DNA of 64,000 nucleotides from Bursaphelenchus xylophilus (taxonomy: Eukaryota; Nematoda; Chromadorea; Rhabditida; Aphelenchoididae). The stretch's first letter is position 1; each line of letters opens with the position of its first letter. Positions 47,136 through 58,200 of this stretch are shown here, one piece after another. The DNA lies in assembly GCA_904066235.2 (NCBI GenBank), contig CAJFCV020000002.1, forward strand, positions 11,470,001 through 11,534,000. Reading direction: 5' to 3'. Made by a program: the position numbers and the translations under genes. Under the pieces are notes generated by a model that was not told the DNA's origin, made no database searches, and was given only the letters and a program-made list of their open reading frames with translations.

Positions 47136-48003
47136 AGCTTGCTGGAGATTTTATTTTTAGGTCAAGTTTGGGGAAGCTGATTCATCGCTGAAGTTGAGCT
47201 GAGTGATAAAAAATGAGCCGGAAATTGGTTGATGTTTTCGAATACGGTAACACTTTTGATCAACTAAAAAATAAAGGGTTTTTTCCAATTTTGGCTTTTC
47301 TAAATATGGATTGCACTGTGCAAAATCGTAGGCTTTTTTCAATTAGAAAACTGCACTGTGCAAAATCACAGGCTTTTTTCAATTATGAAACTGCACTGTG
47401 CAAAATCATAGGTTTTTTTCAATTAGAAAACTGCACTGTGCAAAACCGTAGGCCTTTTTCAATTAGAAAACTGCACTGTGCAAAATCATAGGCTTTTTTC
47501 AATTAGAAAATTGTACTGTGCAAAATCGTAGGCTTTTTTCAATTATGAAACTGCACTGTGCAAAAACTATGATATATAGTTTGGGTAAGATTTTGATGCT
47601 TATTGTTAGACCAATTTACATTATAATGTAAATTTGTGCCAAGTAAAATAAAAATCTGAGCTAAACTACGTAGCTTATTTTTTGCACAGTGCTGGTTTCT
47701 AGTTGAAAAAAGCCTATGATTTCGCACAGTGCAGTTTTCTAGTTGAAAAAAGCCTATGATTTTGCACAGTGCAATCCATGTTTAGAAAAGCCAAAATAGG
47801 AAAAAAACCTTTATTTTTTAGTTGACCGAAAGTGTTACCGTATCAAAAAAACCAACCAATTTCCAGCTCATCTTTTATCATTCAGCTCAACTTCAGCGAT
47901 GAATCAGCTTCCCCAAACTTGACCTAAAAATAAAATCTCCAGCAAGCTCTATAACGAATTCAAATCCCTCGCTGAATCATTTTTTGCTTTCCCATTTTAT
48001 GAT
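47085..48003. repeat. inverted duplication enclosing TGCACAGTGCA satellites
   Basis: GGGAAAGCAAAAAAAATGATTC..TCAAGTTTGGGGAAGC (47089-47180) recurs inverted at 47905-48000. Inside each arm is a run of the ~40-bp satellite (47310-47570 and 47680-47780) in opposite orientation. Confidence 0.85.
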
Positions 48004-48212
48004 TTTGCACAGTGCAGTTTTCTAATTGAAAAAAGCCTATGATTTTGCACAGTGCAGTTTTCTAGTTGAAAAAAGCCTATGATTTTGCACAGTGCAATTT
48101 TCTAATTGAAAAAAGCCTATGATTTTGCACAGTGCAATTTTCTAATTGAAAAAAGCCTATGATTTTGCACAGTGCAGTTTTCTAGTTGAAAAAAGCCTAT
48201 GATTTTGCCCAA
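48000..48212. repeat. ~40-bp TGCACAGTGCA satellite
   Basis: Five near-identical units of GATTTTGCACAGTGCAATTTTC + TAATTGAAAAAAGCCTAT, abutting the preceding inverted duplication. Confidence 0.92.
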
Positions 48213-48242
48213 AAACGAGAAACAAAAGCAAAAAATCTCATC

Positions 48243-48560
48243 TGATGTTTGCGAAAATCATAATTCGTCCTCTTCAAAATGATTAAAACTTATTACCCAT
48301 CAATTCGCCTACGCCTTTCCACGTAGCAGATTTTCAATCATCGCGCTTTGCAAATCCACCCCCACTTTTCGGCGAAGAGGGGCCAAATACGGTCCGGAAG
48401 ATACGGTTCTGAGGAAGTGGTTTCTCTTTGCCGAAGTAAGATTTTAGCGATCAAAAACTTTCGCATGACCAAAAAAGTCGTGCGTTCATTGATCTAATCG
48501 AAAGAAACTTTTGTTTTCCGAAAATTTCGAAAAAAATCCCGTGCAAATTGCCCGTTAATC
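48243..48560. other. non-repetitive island between repeats
   Basis: About 320 bp with balanced composition. On the minus strand two overlapping frames are open over 45 codons (one with MRKFLIAKILL at its start, the other ending MIENLLRGKA*). Neither has a clear splice context. It may be an exon or gene relic. Confidence 0.25.
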
Positions 48561-48666
48561 TACGTGGAAAACAGCGAGTGTACAGAAGTTACTGGTTTGT
48601 TTTTATTTACCGAAATTTTGACGTAAAAATCTAAGATCAAAATGCTATTTGTGGAAGGCGACAAAT

Positions 48667-49372
48667 ACAGGGTGCGGCAATTTTTCGGCCGGATTTGAAT
48701 TGGCTATAACTTTTTTAGTTTTTATCCGAATGTTAAAATTCTTTTTTTCCTTGAATCCTCAGACAACCCCATTTTGAATAATACCAAATATGTTATATAT
48801 ACAGGGACCTAGTTCATAGTTATTGGCCTTTCGGTCGTTTTCTCTGCTTTTTCGGCCTGTGTGAAAATCGCCAGAAAAAATTACTTTTTTTTACGAATTT
48901 TGTCGTAAAAAGTTTCATGCCTGTTCATGCCATGGAGAATACCGTTTCCACAAAAAATCAGCTATCTCCGCATAAAACTAGCGAGGATATAGCCAAAAAG
49001 TTTTTCTGTGTAACCACTCATGTGCCCTCCTGACCGCAAGGAATCGTTGAATATCTTCGTCGCCCCTGAAAGGTGCGGGCTGAAACTTTCAGGAATTGAT
49101 GTGTGGGCTATGTCCGGCCCATGTGCAAAATTTAAAGAAAATCGGAGAGTCGCACTAGGGGTAATTCCATTGTCAGCTAGGAAAATTAGAGCTTTTTCTT
49201 TCTCTTGAGTTTTTACTGTAGTGTAATAAACGGGTATAACATGTTTGGTATTAAACAAAATGGGGTTGTCTATGGATTCAGGGAAAAAAAGAATTTTAAC
49301 ATTTGCCCAAAAACTAAAAAAGTTATGGCCATTTAAAATCCGGCCGAAAAATTGCCGCACCCTGTAGATGGG
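48667..49372. mobile_element. non-autonomous transposon with TACAGGGTGCGGCAA ends
   Basis: TACAGGGTGCGGCAATTTTTC at the left is inverted at 49342-49368. The TA at the ends and TACAGGGTG terminus are typical of Tc1/mariner-class elements. Subterminal arms (GGCCGGATTTGAATTGGC.. / ..AAATCCGGCCGAA) pair. Nothing inside encodes a transposase. A family A copy (about 48800-49175) is nested in the middle. Confidence 0.8.
48800..49175. mobile_element. MITE family A nested in the 48667 element
   Basis: Interior marks: GAATCGTTGAATATCTTCG, CAGGAATTGATGTGTGGGC, ending AGTCGCACTAGGGGTAATTCC. Confidence 0.7.
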
Positions 49373-49464
49373 AAAATATAAAGTGTTCTGGGTTGTTCGA
49401 TGTAGCCAAAAAGTTGTGAAAGTAGACGATGAAAGAGCAAAGTTTTCAAAACAAAAATATTTTG

Positions 49465-50155
49465 CCGCACTGTGCAAAATCGTAGGCTTTTTTCAATTAG
49501 AAAACTGCACTGTGCAAATTCATAGGCTTTTTTCAATTATGAAACTGCACTGTGCAAAATCATAGGCTTTTTTCAATTATTAAAATGCACTGTGCAAAAT
49601 CGTAAGCTTTTTTCAATTATGAAACTGCACTGTGCAAAATCATAGGCTTTTTTCAATTAGAAAACTGCACTGTGCAAAATCATAGGCTTTTTTCAATTAT
49701 GAAACTGCACTGTGCAAAATCGTAGGCTTTTTTCAATTAGAAAACTGCACTGTGCAAAATCGTAGGGTTTTTTCAGTTATGAAACTGCACTGTGCAAAAT
49801 CATAGGCTTTTTTCAATTAGAAAACTGCACTGTGCAGAATCATAGGCTTTTTTCATTTATGAAACTGCACTGTGCAAAATCGTAGGCTTTTTTCAATTAG
49901 AAAACTGCACTGTGCAAAATTGCAGGCTTTTTTCAATTAGAAAACTGCACTGTGCAAAATCATAGGCTTTTTTCAATTAGAAAACTGCACTGTGCAAAAT
50001 CATAGGCTTTTTTCAATTATGAAACTGCACTGTGCAAAATCGTAGGCTTTTTTCAGTTATGAAACTGCACTGTGCAAAATCATAGGCTTTTTTCAATTAT
50101 GAAACTGCACTGTGCAAAATCATAGGTTTTTTCAACTAGAAAACTGCACTGTGAA
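49465..50155. repeat. largest ~40-bp TGCACTGTGCA satellite array
   Basis: About 17 units of ACTGCACTGTGCAAAATC + ATAGGCTTTTTTCAATTAGAA, inverse orientation to the arrays at 34810 and 48000. Units alternate between AATTAG and AATTATG variants. Confidence 0.94.
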
Positions 50156-50623
50156 AATGAAATTTTCAAGTTGAAAATCGCAAAAAAAAATTAAAAATTT
50201 TCTCAGCTTCAGATAAAAAAAATCTCGATATTTTGAAACGTTGAATTAAAAATTTCAAAAATTGAAAACAACCCTTTCCGAACGGACCAAATTATCGCCA
50301 AAAATGCGAAAAATTCTCGACGCGCCCCCGAAATCTCATGACTTTTGAAGAAAGTTGGGTGTAATGGGTTGCGATGATAAATGTAAACAGCCTTTCTTTT
50401 ACTGGAACAGTGGAAGAATTCGCTTTTGGCGAGCGTCCAGTGATAAATGGGAAATTTTTTGTTTTAACCCGGGATTAGTTTAAAAAAATTGATGAGAAAA
50501 TGGCGAAAGGACTAATCAAGGGTACCTCAAGTATAATATTTTCAATTTTGCTGCAGCTAAAGATTTTTAAAAAAAATTGATTTTTAGCTGCGAAAAAATC
50601 TTCGATTTTTCCCCGGATTTTTC

Positions 50624-50762
50624 TCAGTCTGTCGGGAAAATAATGAGCACTCTGTCGCATCGAAAATCGCATCGCCGCCGAGAAAATGAATTGTGTCGCG
50701 GCAAAATCAAATTGCTTTTCACTTCAGCGAGATTGTGCTCATTATTTTCCCGACAGACTGAT
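50624..50762. mobile_element. MITE family B, complete copy
   Basis: CAGTCTGTCGGGAAAATAATG at the left, CATTATTTTCCCGACAGACTGAT at the right. Confidence 0.88.
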
Positions 50763-50787
50763 ATATTTTTAAATCCAACACTCCTGG

Positions 50788-51540
50788 TATTTTCATAAAG
50801 TGCATGGACATTTTTCGCGTCCCGCACCGTGCACAAGAACCCCGATTTCGCACCGTGCATTTCACTTTTGTTTTGTTTTTTGCACCGTGCATCGAAATAT
50901 CGCCGATTCCCACGCTTGTCGCCAACGCACAGTGCATTTCCTCTTTTCGCACAGTGCAGACCTCATTGTTCAAAAAACCCCCATTTTGCACTGTGCGTTT
51001 CATCTTCTTTGGCTTTGCACTGTGCATTTGAAATATCGCCGCGACATAAGCTTTCTCCAACTGCGTCGCGTCTGCACAGTGCAAACCGCTTTCTTTTGGT
51101 TTCTCACGCTTGTCGCTAACGCACAGTGCACACCTCATTGTTCAAACATCCCCCATTTTGCACTGTGCATTTCACTTTTCTTTGGCTTTGCACTGTGCAT
51201 TTGAAATATCGCTGCGACATAAGCTTTCTCCAACTGCGTCGCCGAGGGTCCACTCAAAATTTTTGCACAGTGCAAACGGCTTTTTGTGGTTTGCACTGTG
51301 CGAAAAAGAGGAAAATGCACTGTGCATTGGCGACAAGCGTGGGGAAAAGTTCGGAATGCACTGTGCGTTAGCGATAAGCATGGGAAAACGTTTTGCACAG
51401 TGCAAACGGCTTTTTGTGGTTTGCACTGTGCGAAAAGTTCAAAATGCACCGTGCGTTGGCGACAAGCGTGGGAAAACGTTCGGAATGCACTGTGCAAAAG
51501 GAAAAAATGTCCGTGCACTTTTTGGAAGCACTAATAGTAA
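50788..51540. mobile_element. foldback of GCACNGTGC-motif sequence, second copy
   Basis: TTTTCATAAAGTGCATGGAC at the left pairs with GTCCGTGCACTTTTTGGAAG at the right. The interior has dense TGCACNGTGCA motifs with GAAATATCGCTGCGACATAAG and GCGACAAGCGTGGG, as in 20985-22010. Confidence 0.8.
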
Positions 51541-51544
51541 TTAC

Positions 51545-51715
51545 TATGGTTTTTGACCCCAAAAATTGCTTTATTTGACCTTTGCCACCAATCTCGGAAT
51601 CGTTTCATCGGAATTTGTCGAGAAGAAAAGGTTGATTGAACAACGTCACCGGAACGGAATTTCCCCGTTCAGACTTGGATTGTTTTACTTTTTTTTTACT
51701 GCTTAGGTGAACTAA
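51545..51715. other. non-repetitive island with coding-like frames
   Basis: On the plus strand a 49-codon frame (LTFATNLGIVSSEFVEKKRL..FTA*) lacks ATG and splice acceptor. On the minus strand an overlapping frame reads MKRFRDWWQRSNKA. Possibly a relic exon. Confidence 0.2.
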
Positions 51716-52016
51716 ATTGATTTGGGTGGGTCTTGAAGTCTCGTAGTAGCTCAATTAGCAAAGAACTTGCAAGAAAATAGAAAAAAAATGTTTTTTTTTA
51801 TAAAAAATAAAAAATTTTTTATTTTTAATTTATGTTTTATGCCATTTACAATTATCTAGAAGGCAATTAAATTACCGTAGGGGAAATTTTTAATCAAAAT
51901 TTATTTGATTTTTTGATTAAAAATGAGATTTTTAATCAATTTTTTCAATAAAAAAGCTTTTTTCTGTTGGTCAAAAAATTTTACAATCGATTTTTATTGT
52001 GTTTACAAATTTAATT
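51716..52016. other. AT-rich sequence, nothing recognised
   Basis: Long A/T runs and no ORF, element end or gene. Confidence 0.5.
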
Positions 52017-52880
52017 CTTACGAGGGAATGGTCTGAACTTCCCCCAGCGTTTGGGAAAATGACTAGTACAGGTGGATAGAGCAGGTCAACTTTGGTAAAA
52101 AGAGCCATTTTCCAGCTGCGGAATAAGCCCGGCCGACGAGAAAAATCGACCGAAAGTTCCACAAAAATTTCTCTTTCTCTTCCCTCGGAAAAGAAGAGCG
52201 GTGTCCAGTGGTTCGGTTGGCCGAGTGGATAGAGCATCCGCTCGATATTCTTTTGGGGGTTGGCTCGATTCCGGGGCCTCGCGAAGGACCGTGATAAGGC
52301 TTTGATGAGCAAGATCAAACTCTAACAACCCAAAAAAAAATTTTCCTTTTTTATACGTTTTATAGGTTATGTAAAAATTTTTTGGCAATAACGAAATCGA
52401 GTACAGAGCGTTTCAAAAATATAGACATACCCTTTTCTATCACCAAACGAGTATAACTTCGACGTTCCATCGCTTTGAAGGTTTGGAAGAACCCAAAAAG
52501 TTCATTTTTTGACAATTATTGTTTTGGTATAATTCCCCTATAAAACGTTCCATGGCAAAATGTTTTTTGTGTTGTTAGAGTTTGATCTTGCTCATCAAAG
52601 CCTTATCACGGTCCTTCGCGAGGCCCCGGAATCGAGCCAACCCCCAAAAGAATACCGAGCGGATGCTCTATCCACTCGGCTAACCGAACCACTGAACACC
52701 GCTCTTCTTTTCCGAGGGAAGAGAAAGAGGAAATTTTTGTGGAACTTTCGGTCGATTTTTCTCGTCGGCCGGGCTTATTCCGCAGCTGGAAAATGGCTCT
52801 TTTTACCAAAGTTGACCTGCTCTATCCACCTGTACTAGTCATTTTCCCAAACGCTGGGGGAAGTTCAGACCATTCCCTCG
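52017..52880. mobile_element. inverted repeat with a tRNA-like sequence in each arm
   Basis: Arms of about 310 bp (52017-52326 and 52572-52880) are nearly identical and inverted. The outer ends are ACGAGGGAATGGTCTGAACTTC and its complement. Each arm contains GTTCGGTTGGCCGAGTGGATAG, a tRNA box-A-like block, then GGCTCGATTCC, a box-B-like block. The ~245-bp centre is AT-rich. ORFs of about 95 codons on both strands are translations of the arms. Confidence 0.88.
52211..52290 (+). pseudogene. tRNA-like sequence in left arm
   Basis: Box A TGGCCGAGTGG and box B GGCTCGATTCC lie at tRNA spacing. No clean anticodon stem or acceptor stem forms. It resembles a class II (Ser/Leu-type) tRNA relic. The mirror copy is at 52608-52687 on the minus strand. 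Confidence 0.4.
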
Positions 52881-53249
52881 TTAGTTTTCAACCTGAAAAT
52901 TCAAAAAAAAAAATAAAAAAAAAATTTTTTAATCAAAAAAAAATCTCGAAAAATTCTGCAAAGCGCGACTCAAAATCTCTCATAATGTCTTAAAAAACTT
53001 CTCTAAATAATTTTCTCCACTTTCATCAAGTTTTACAAAAAAAAATTTTTTTTATTTTTTTTTTTTATTTTCCTCCCCCGCAACTGACAAAAAAAATATA
53101 TAAAAAAAATAAGGTCCCAAACTTTTTTTGCACCCTGCGGAAGTACGTCAAATATATCCCAAAAACTTTTGCATCAATCATAATCGACGCACTCTAGTTT
53201 CCGTAAACAACCCCGAGTTTATATCGAATTTGATCTGGTTTTGATTTTT

Positions 53250-53700
53250 TGTGTAAAAATTTGGGTTATAAACCACAGCTCAAACGAGAGCATTCAGAGA
53301 ACAAGACAAGGCTCAAAGTTCGGCGCAAAGACTTTGATGTGACTTGCGACAAATTTCAGGGAAGAATGCTCGAATTTTTAAGGGCATATGCATGCTTTTT
53401 TGGAGAAATTTTTGAGATTTTTAAATCGAAATTTTGGAAAATTCAAAAAAATTTTTTTTTGATTTTTTAAAAAAAATACTGGGCATTCTATTTGAGTTGT
53501 CGATTACAATATTCCCACAAAAAATCATTTTTTTCCTCGCAAAATTCGCAGAGATATAGCGAAAAAAAGAAAATTTCTCTGACCGCTCTCCGCATTTTCT
53601 GCAGTCTCTCGCAGAAAAGAATGTTAAATATCTCAGCTCTCGCTGCAAAGGGTAAGCTAAAATTTTCAGCAATTGATTAGTGGACTATTTACAAGTGATC
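53250..53700. mobile_element. MITE family A, much diverged
   Basis: GCTCAAAGTTCGGCGCAAAG, CTGACCGCTCTCCGCATTTTC, AATATCTCAGCTCTCGCTGC and TTTTCAGCAATTGATTAGTGG are recognisable. The ends are gone. Confidence 0.55.
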
Positions 53701-54039
53701 TAGAAGAAAATCGAAAAAAAATTAAAAAAAAATTTAAAAAAAAAATAAATAAAAAAAAATACAAAAAAAATCCAAATTTCCCCGAAAAAATCATTGAAAA
53801 ATTAACCTTGACTTCAGCACTTTGCCGTCATCTCCAATCGGTTAGTTGTACTGTATTTTGCACTTAGTCATCACTTGAATTACGCAATCGCTCAAGGCTA
53901 ATCAAATGAAAAGTTCAAAGCCCTCGAGGAATGTGTATTTTCTGGTGTGATGCCTTTCGAAACTCGAGTGATTTCATTGAAAGTGGTGTCTGGAATCTTT
54001 GTAAACCACTTTTCAGTGGTTTGGAGTCATCAATTTTTA

Positions 54040-54905
54040 CGAGCTTTTGCACGGTGCAGAAATTTTAAAACCCCAATTTTCGCACTGTGCAAGGATTTTT
54101 GAGGAATAAAAAGGAGAAAAATCGCTGAATAGCGTGTTCTAACACAATATAGGACTCTCATAATCTTTAGGACACTGTATTGGGCAAAAATTAGAATTCA
54201 ATTCGCTTGCACGGTGCAGAATTTTAAATGCCCGAATTTTCGCACTGTGCAAGGATTTTTGAGGATAGAAAGGAGAAAGCATCGCGGAATGGCGGGTTCT
54301 AACACATTCTAGGAGTATCACAATCTTTCGGACACTATACTGAGCAAAAATTAAAATTCAATTCGTCTGCACTGTGCAGAATTTTGAAACCCAAAGTCTC
54401 GCACTGTGCGAAAATTTTTGAAATATTTTTTTTATGCATGGGGTAAATAAGTACTCTTATAGACAATTCTGTATTTTTTGGAACTTTTTTTGTCTTTCTC
54501 TGTACACAAAATTAGGACTAAATTCCGTTGCACAGTGCGGATCTTGAAAGTCCCAATCTCTCGCACAGTGCGGTATTTACAAACATTTTTTTAAGTGCAC
54601 AGTACAAATATGACCTCAAGAACTCATGGTAATAAATCTGCGAGCCTCTAGTATCCTGCATTATACGAAAAATACACCAAAACTTACTGCACCGTGCAGA
54701 TTTTGAAACCTCCAATCTTTCGCACCGTGCGGTATTTCCAAAAAACTTTTTTTGGAATGCACAGTGCAAATAGGGCGTCAAGAACTCATGGTAATAAATT
54801 TGAGAGTGTTTAGCATCCTGCACTATGCGAAAAACTAAATCACAAATTTTTGCACCGTGCAGTGCAGATTTTCAAAAAAAATTTTTGCACTGTGCAAGAA
54901 TTTTT
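54040..54905 (+). repeat. ~160-bp tandem repeat with paired GCACNGTGC motifs
   Basis: Five to six units. Each has GCACGGTGCAGAATTTT.. then TTTTCGCACTGTGCAAGG ~25 bp later. The first three share AGGAGAAA..CGGGTTCTAACACA. Later units diverge and become ACTCATGGTAATAAATCTGCGAG. Confidence 0.75.
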
Positions 54906-55225
54906 TTTCAAATCTTTTCCAAACAAAACTTCAATCCAAATCTCGAATTTTGCAGGGTGCGATTAAAGTCCATTTCGATCAGACAATGTTTTGTGTTGTG
55001 ATTTGCCGAACGCCGAGAGAAAATGATTGAAAAAAAAGAAAAAATGGAGCGCCGACGTTGTGAAAATTGATGGTAAATAACTGCTCAACGTAGATTTGAT
55101 CTGACAACGGGTCAGTCGCAAAAAATGAGCTGAAATTTCCAGAACAAAAAAGTTTTTTTTTCAATAATTTATCATGTATAACATAAAGTCAAAAAAACTT
55201 TTTTGAAAAAAATAAAAAATAATAA

Positions 55226-58200
55226 TTATGAAAGCTCGATGACATCCAATAAGGTCTTATTTAGGGTTTCTACGTCTTCAATCTCATGATTCCATTGGAT
55301 TTGGCCCTGTTTTGTGGCCAAAACCGCCGCTCCGAAGGCGGCCGAATGGACGGGCTCAAAAAGTTTGACCACTTTGACGTCCGACTGCGCGCGCAGGGCG
55401 GATTCGAAGCCTGGAAAGGGCAAATAAAGAAAAATGGAATAATTTTTGGTCCATTTTTTTCCCAATTTTTCGCTGTGGGACCAAAAATTACATCTGATGT
55501 CTAGTACAATATAATATAATTTTTGACGCAAAAATTATGAAAATACCCAGCCAAACTATATTTGCAATCATTTTAAGCTCAAAACACCTCAAAGTTTACA
55601 TTACAATACATAAAATCCAATAAGATATCAAGTGTAATGTAATTTTCATCAAAAATTTGCAGTCTTCTCCAATAAATCATTTCCGCTAACTCTCAATTTC
55701 CTCGTCTATCGCGATCCATCAGATTTGTTTGGATTTGCGCGCAATTGACGTCATTTCCGTGGAGAAAAATGAGAAAAGGAGTCAAATTCGACCAATTTGG
55801 ATGGGAACCACGAATCCAGTAAGTCGGATTCGAGGAATACATGACGTACATTGGATTTAAAACGTCTGTCGTACCTCAGCTAACCATCTGAGACCAAAAT
55901 TTTAAATCTATTTCCAAAAAAATCAAAATTTTATTTTGGCAGCCTGCGCCCTATGAAATAATTTTTTCATTAGCAGGCTGCGCCCTATGTAATAAATCGT
56001 CTTAAAAATAAAAGAATAGACAAAAAAATGTAAAATACGACGACCCCTTCAACTGGAAAACTTTTAGACGCAAATTACTCTCGGCAGCTCGCGCCCTACC
56101 AATTCCTCAAAATTCGTTCAAATCGACAAATTTTTTTTACAATGCGATACATGACAGATCTAGAAACACTTCTAACTTCCTACGCAAAATTCCTACTACA
56201 CTTTCCCGGAATAAAAGAACTTTTTTGTTCTCCATCTCCACGCTACCGTAGCCCAAGTCCATTTCGGTTCCAAACTACGGGGATTGACTGAAATTTGGGA
56301 CGAAAACAAGTCACTTGAGCAAGAATTAATCGAATTTAAGACGGTGCACAGTGTGATCTTTGCCCTTTTCGAAAAAAACTAGCCATTTTTTTGTTCCACC
56401 CAAAAAATTGAAGGAAAATTGTAAAATCAAGGGGCAAAAATTGCTAAACAACCCTTAAAATGGAATATTTACCTGATTTGAGCAGATCCCAGCTCCTGAA
56501 AACCGACCCAATTGCCAGCACATTCAGTTCGCGTTTGTGGTCCTAAAACAATATAATTGAGCACAAACTCGCAAAAAAAGGGAGTGAAAAAAATATTACA
56601 TCTCATTATTCCTCTAATAATTTTATATGTCATCTTTTGAAATCAAAATTTCATAAAAATTGGCTTTTATAAAAATAAGCTTGGGCGCAGCTCGCGACTT
56701 TGTCGAATTGAAAAAACAACTTAAATTAATTTGTTTTTTTTTCAATTTTGATTTAAACACAGTCCATTAACTGCCAAAAAAATCATAAATTTCGAATTTC
56801 GGCTTATTCCCAAGAAAGGTAAGGGCGCAGCTCGCCGATCAAAATTATCGCTAAAAATATTTTAAATCACCAAAAATTAATTTGAGATGCTTCCTGACCA
56901 CAAATTCCGCCAGAAATCCGCAAAAAAATTATTTCCCGCAATACTCAAATCAAAGTCTAGGGCGCAGCTCGCCGATCTAAATTATAGCTAAAAATATTTT
57001 ATATCCTCAAAAATTATTTGAGAAGCTTCCTGGCCCCAAATTCCGCCAGAAATCCGCGAAAAAATAATTTCCCGCAATTCTCAAATCAAAGTCTAGGGCG
57101 CAGCTCGCCGATCAAAATTATCGCTAAAAAATACTTCAAATCATCAAAAATTATTTAGAGCTGCTTCCTGACCACAAATTCCGCCAGAAATCCGCGAAAA
57201 AATAATTTCCCGCAATTCTCAAATCAAAGTCTAGGGCGCAGCTCGCCAACTTAAAAATTAACAAATACTCGGCAAAAACAATATAAAAGAATACCTACCG
57301 GCTCCAAATGCCTCGACAGCGCCACTACATGCTTTCCCAACACATCTCCGGCGGCTGCAAAGCTCTCCGCCGCCAAAGGATCCTGTCTGGCCAGGCCAGC
57401 CAGCCTCTCGCAAAACGACGCAACATTCGCCTTCACATTCTCATTCGCATATAAAATATCGAGGATTTGGAGTTTATCAGTGAGATTGAAGTGCTCAAAC
57501 AGGGCGGATTCCAATGGCTTCAAGTCGAATTGAGAGGTTTCGAGGAGATCCGTGAGATCAAAATATTGTTGAATGGCTCTGAAAAAAAGAATTTTTTGAG
57601 GGGAGAAAATTGAAATTTAGAGGCTAAAAATCAGTTTTGTCTAACTTTTATGTCAAAAAAATTTTAAAAAATTGTAATTTTTTTTTCAAAAAATTTTTTT
57701 CTTTAAATTTCGACCAAAAAATCGCGTGGATTTCTTTTAAAAATAAAAAAATAGATCAAAAGAATTATCTAAAAATAATTTTTCTGCCAAATTTCATCAA
57801 AAACAATAAAAAAAAAAAAAAAATAAAAATCTTAAAAAATCGACCAAAAAATTTGTATCCAGAAGTCTCTAATATCCTCCAAAAAACTACTAAATTACAA
57901 TCTTCATCTCAATTCTCATGAATTCTACCCAAAATTTTTATGAAAAAAAAAATTTTTTAATTTCGACCAAAAAATCGCGGCGATTTCTATAAAACGCGAT
58001 CTTAAAATGTTGCAAATGCAAAAAAAACTAGTCTAAAAATAATTTTTTTCTAAGCTTCATCAAAAAAAAATAAAAAAAAAATGTAAAAAAAATCTCAAAA
58101 AATCGACCAAAAATCCAAATTTTCGACCAAAAAAACCGCATCCAAAAACCTCTAAAATCCTCCAAAAAACAAATAAATTATAATTTTTGTCTCAATTCCA

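Noticed and set aside
52086..52388. ~100-codon ORFs on both strands with nearly the same protein
   Set aside because: They lie in the two inverted arms of one element and contain the tRNA-like sequence. There is no evidence of coding constraint.
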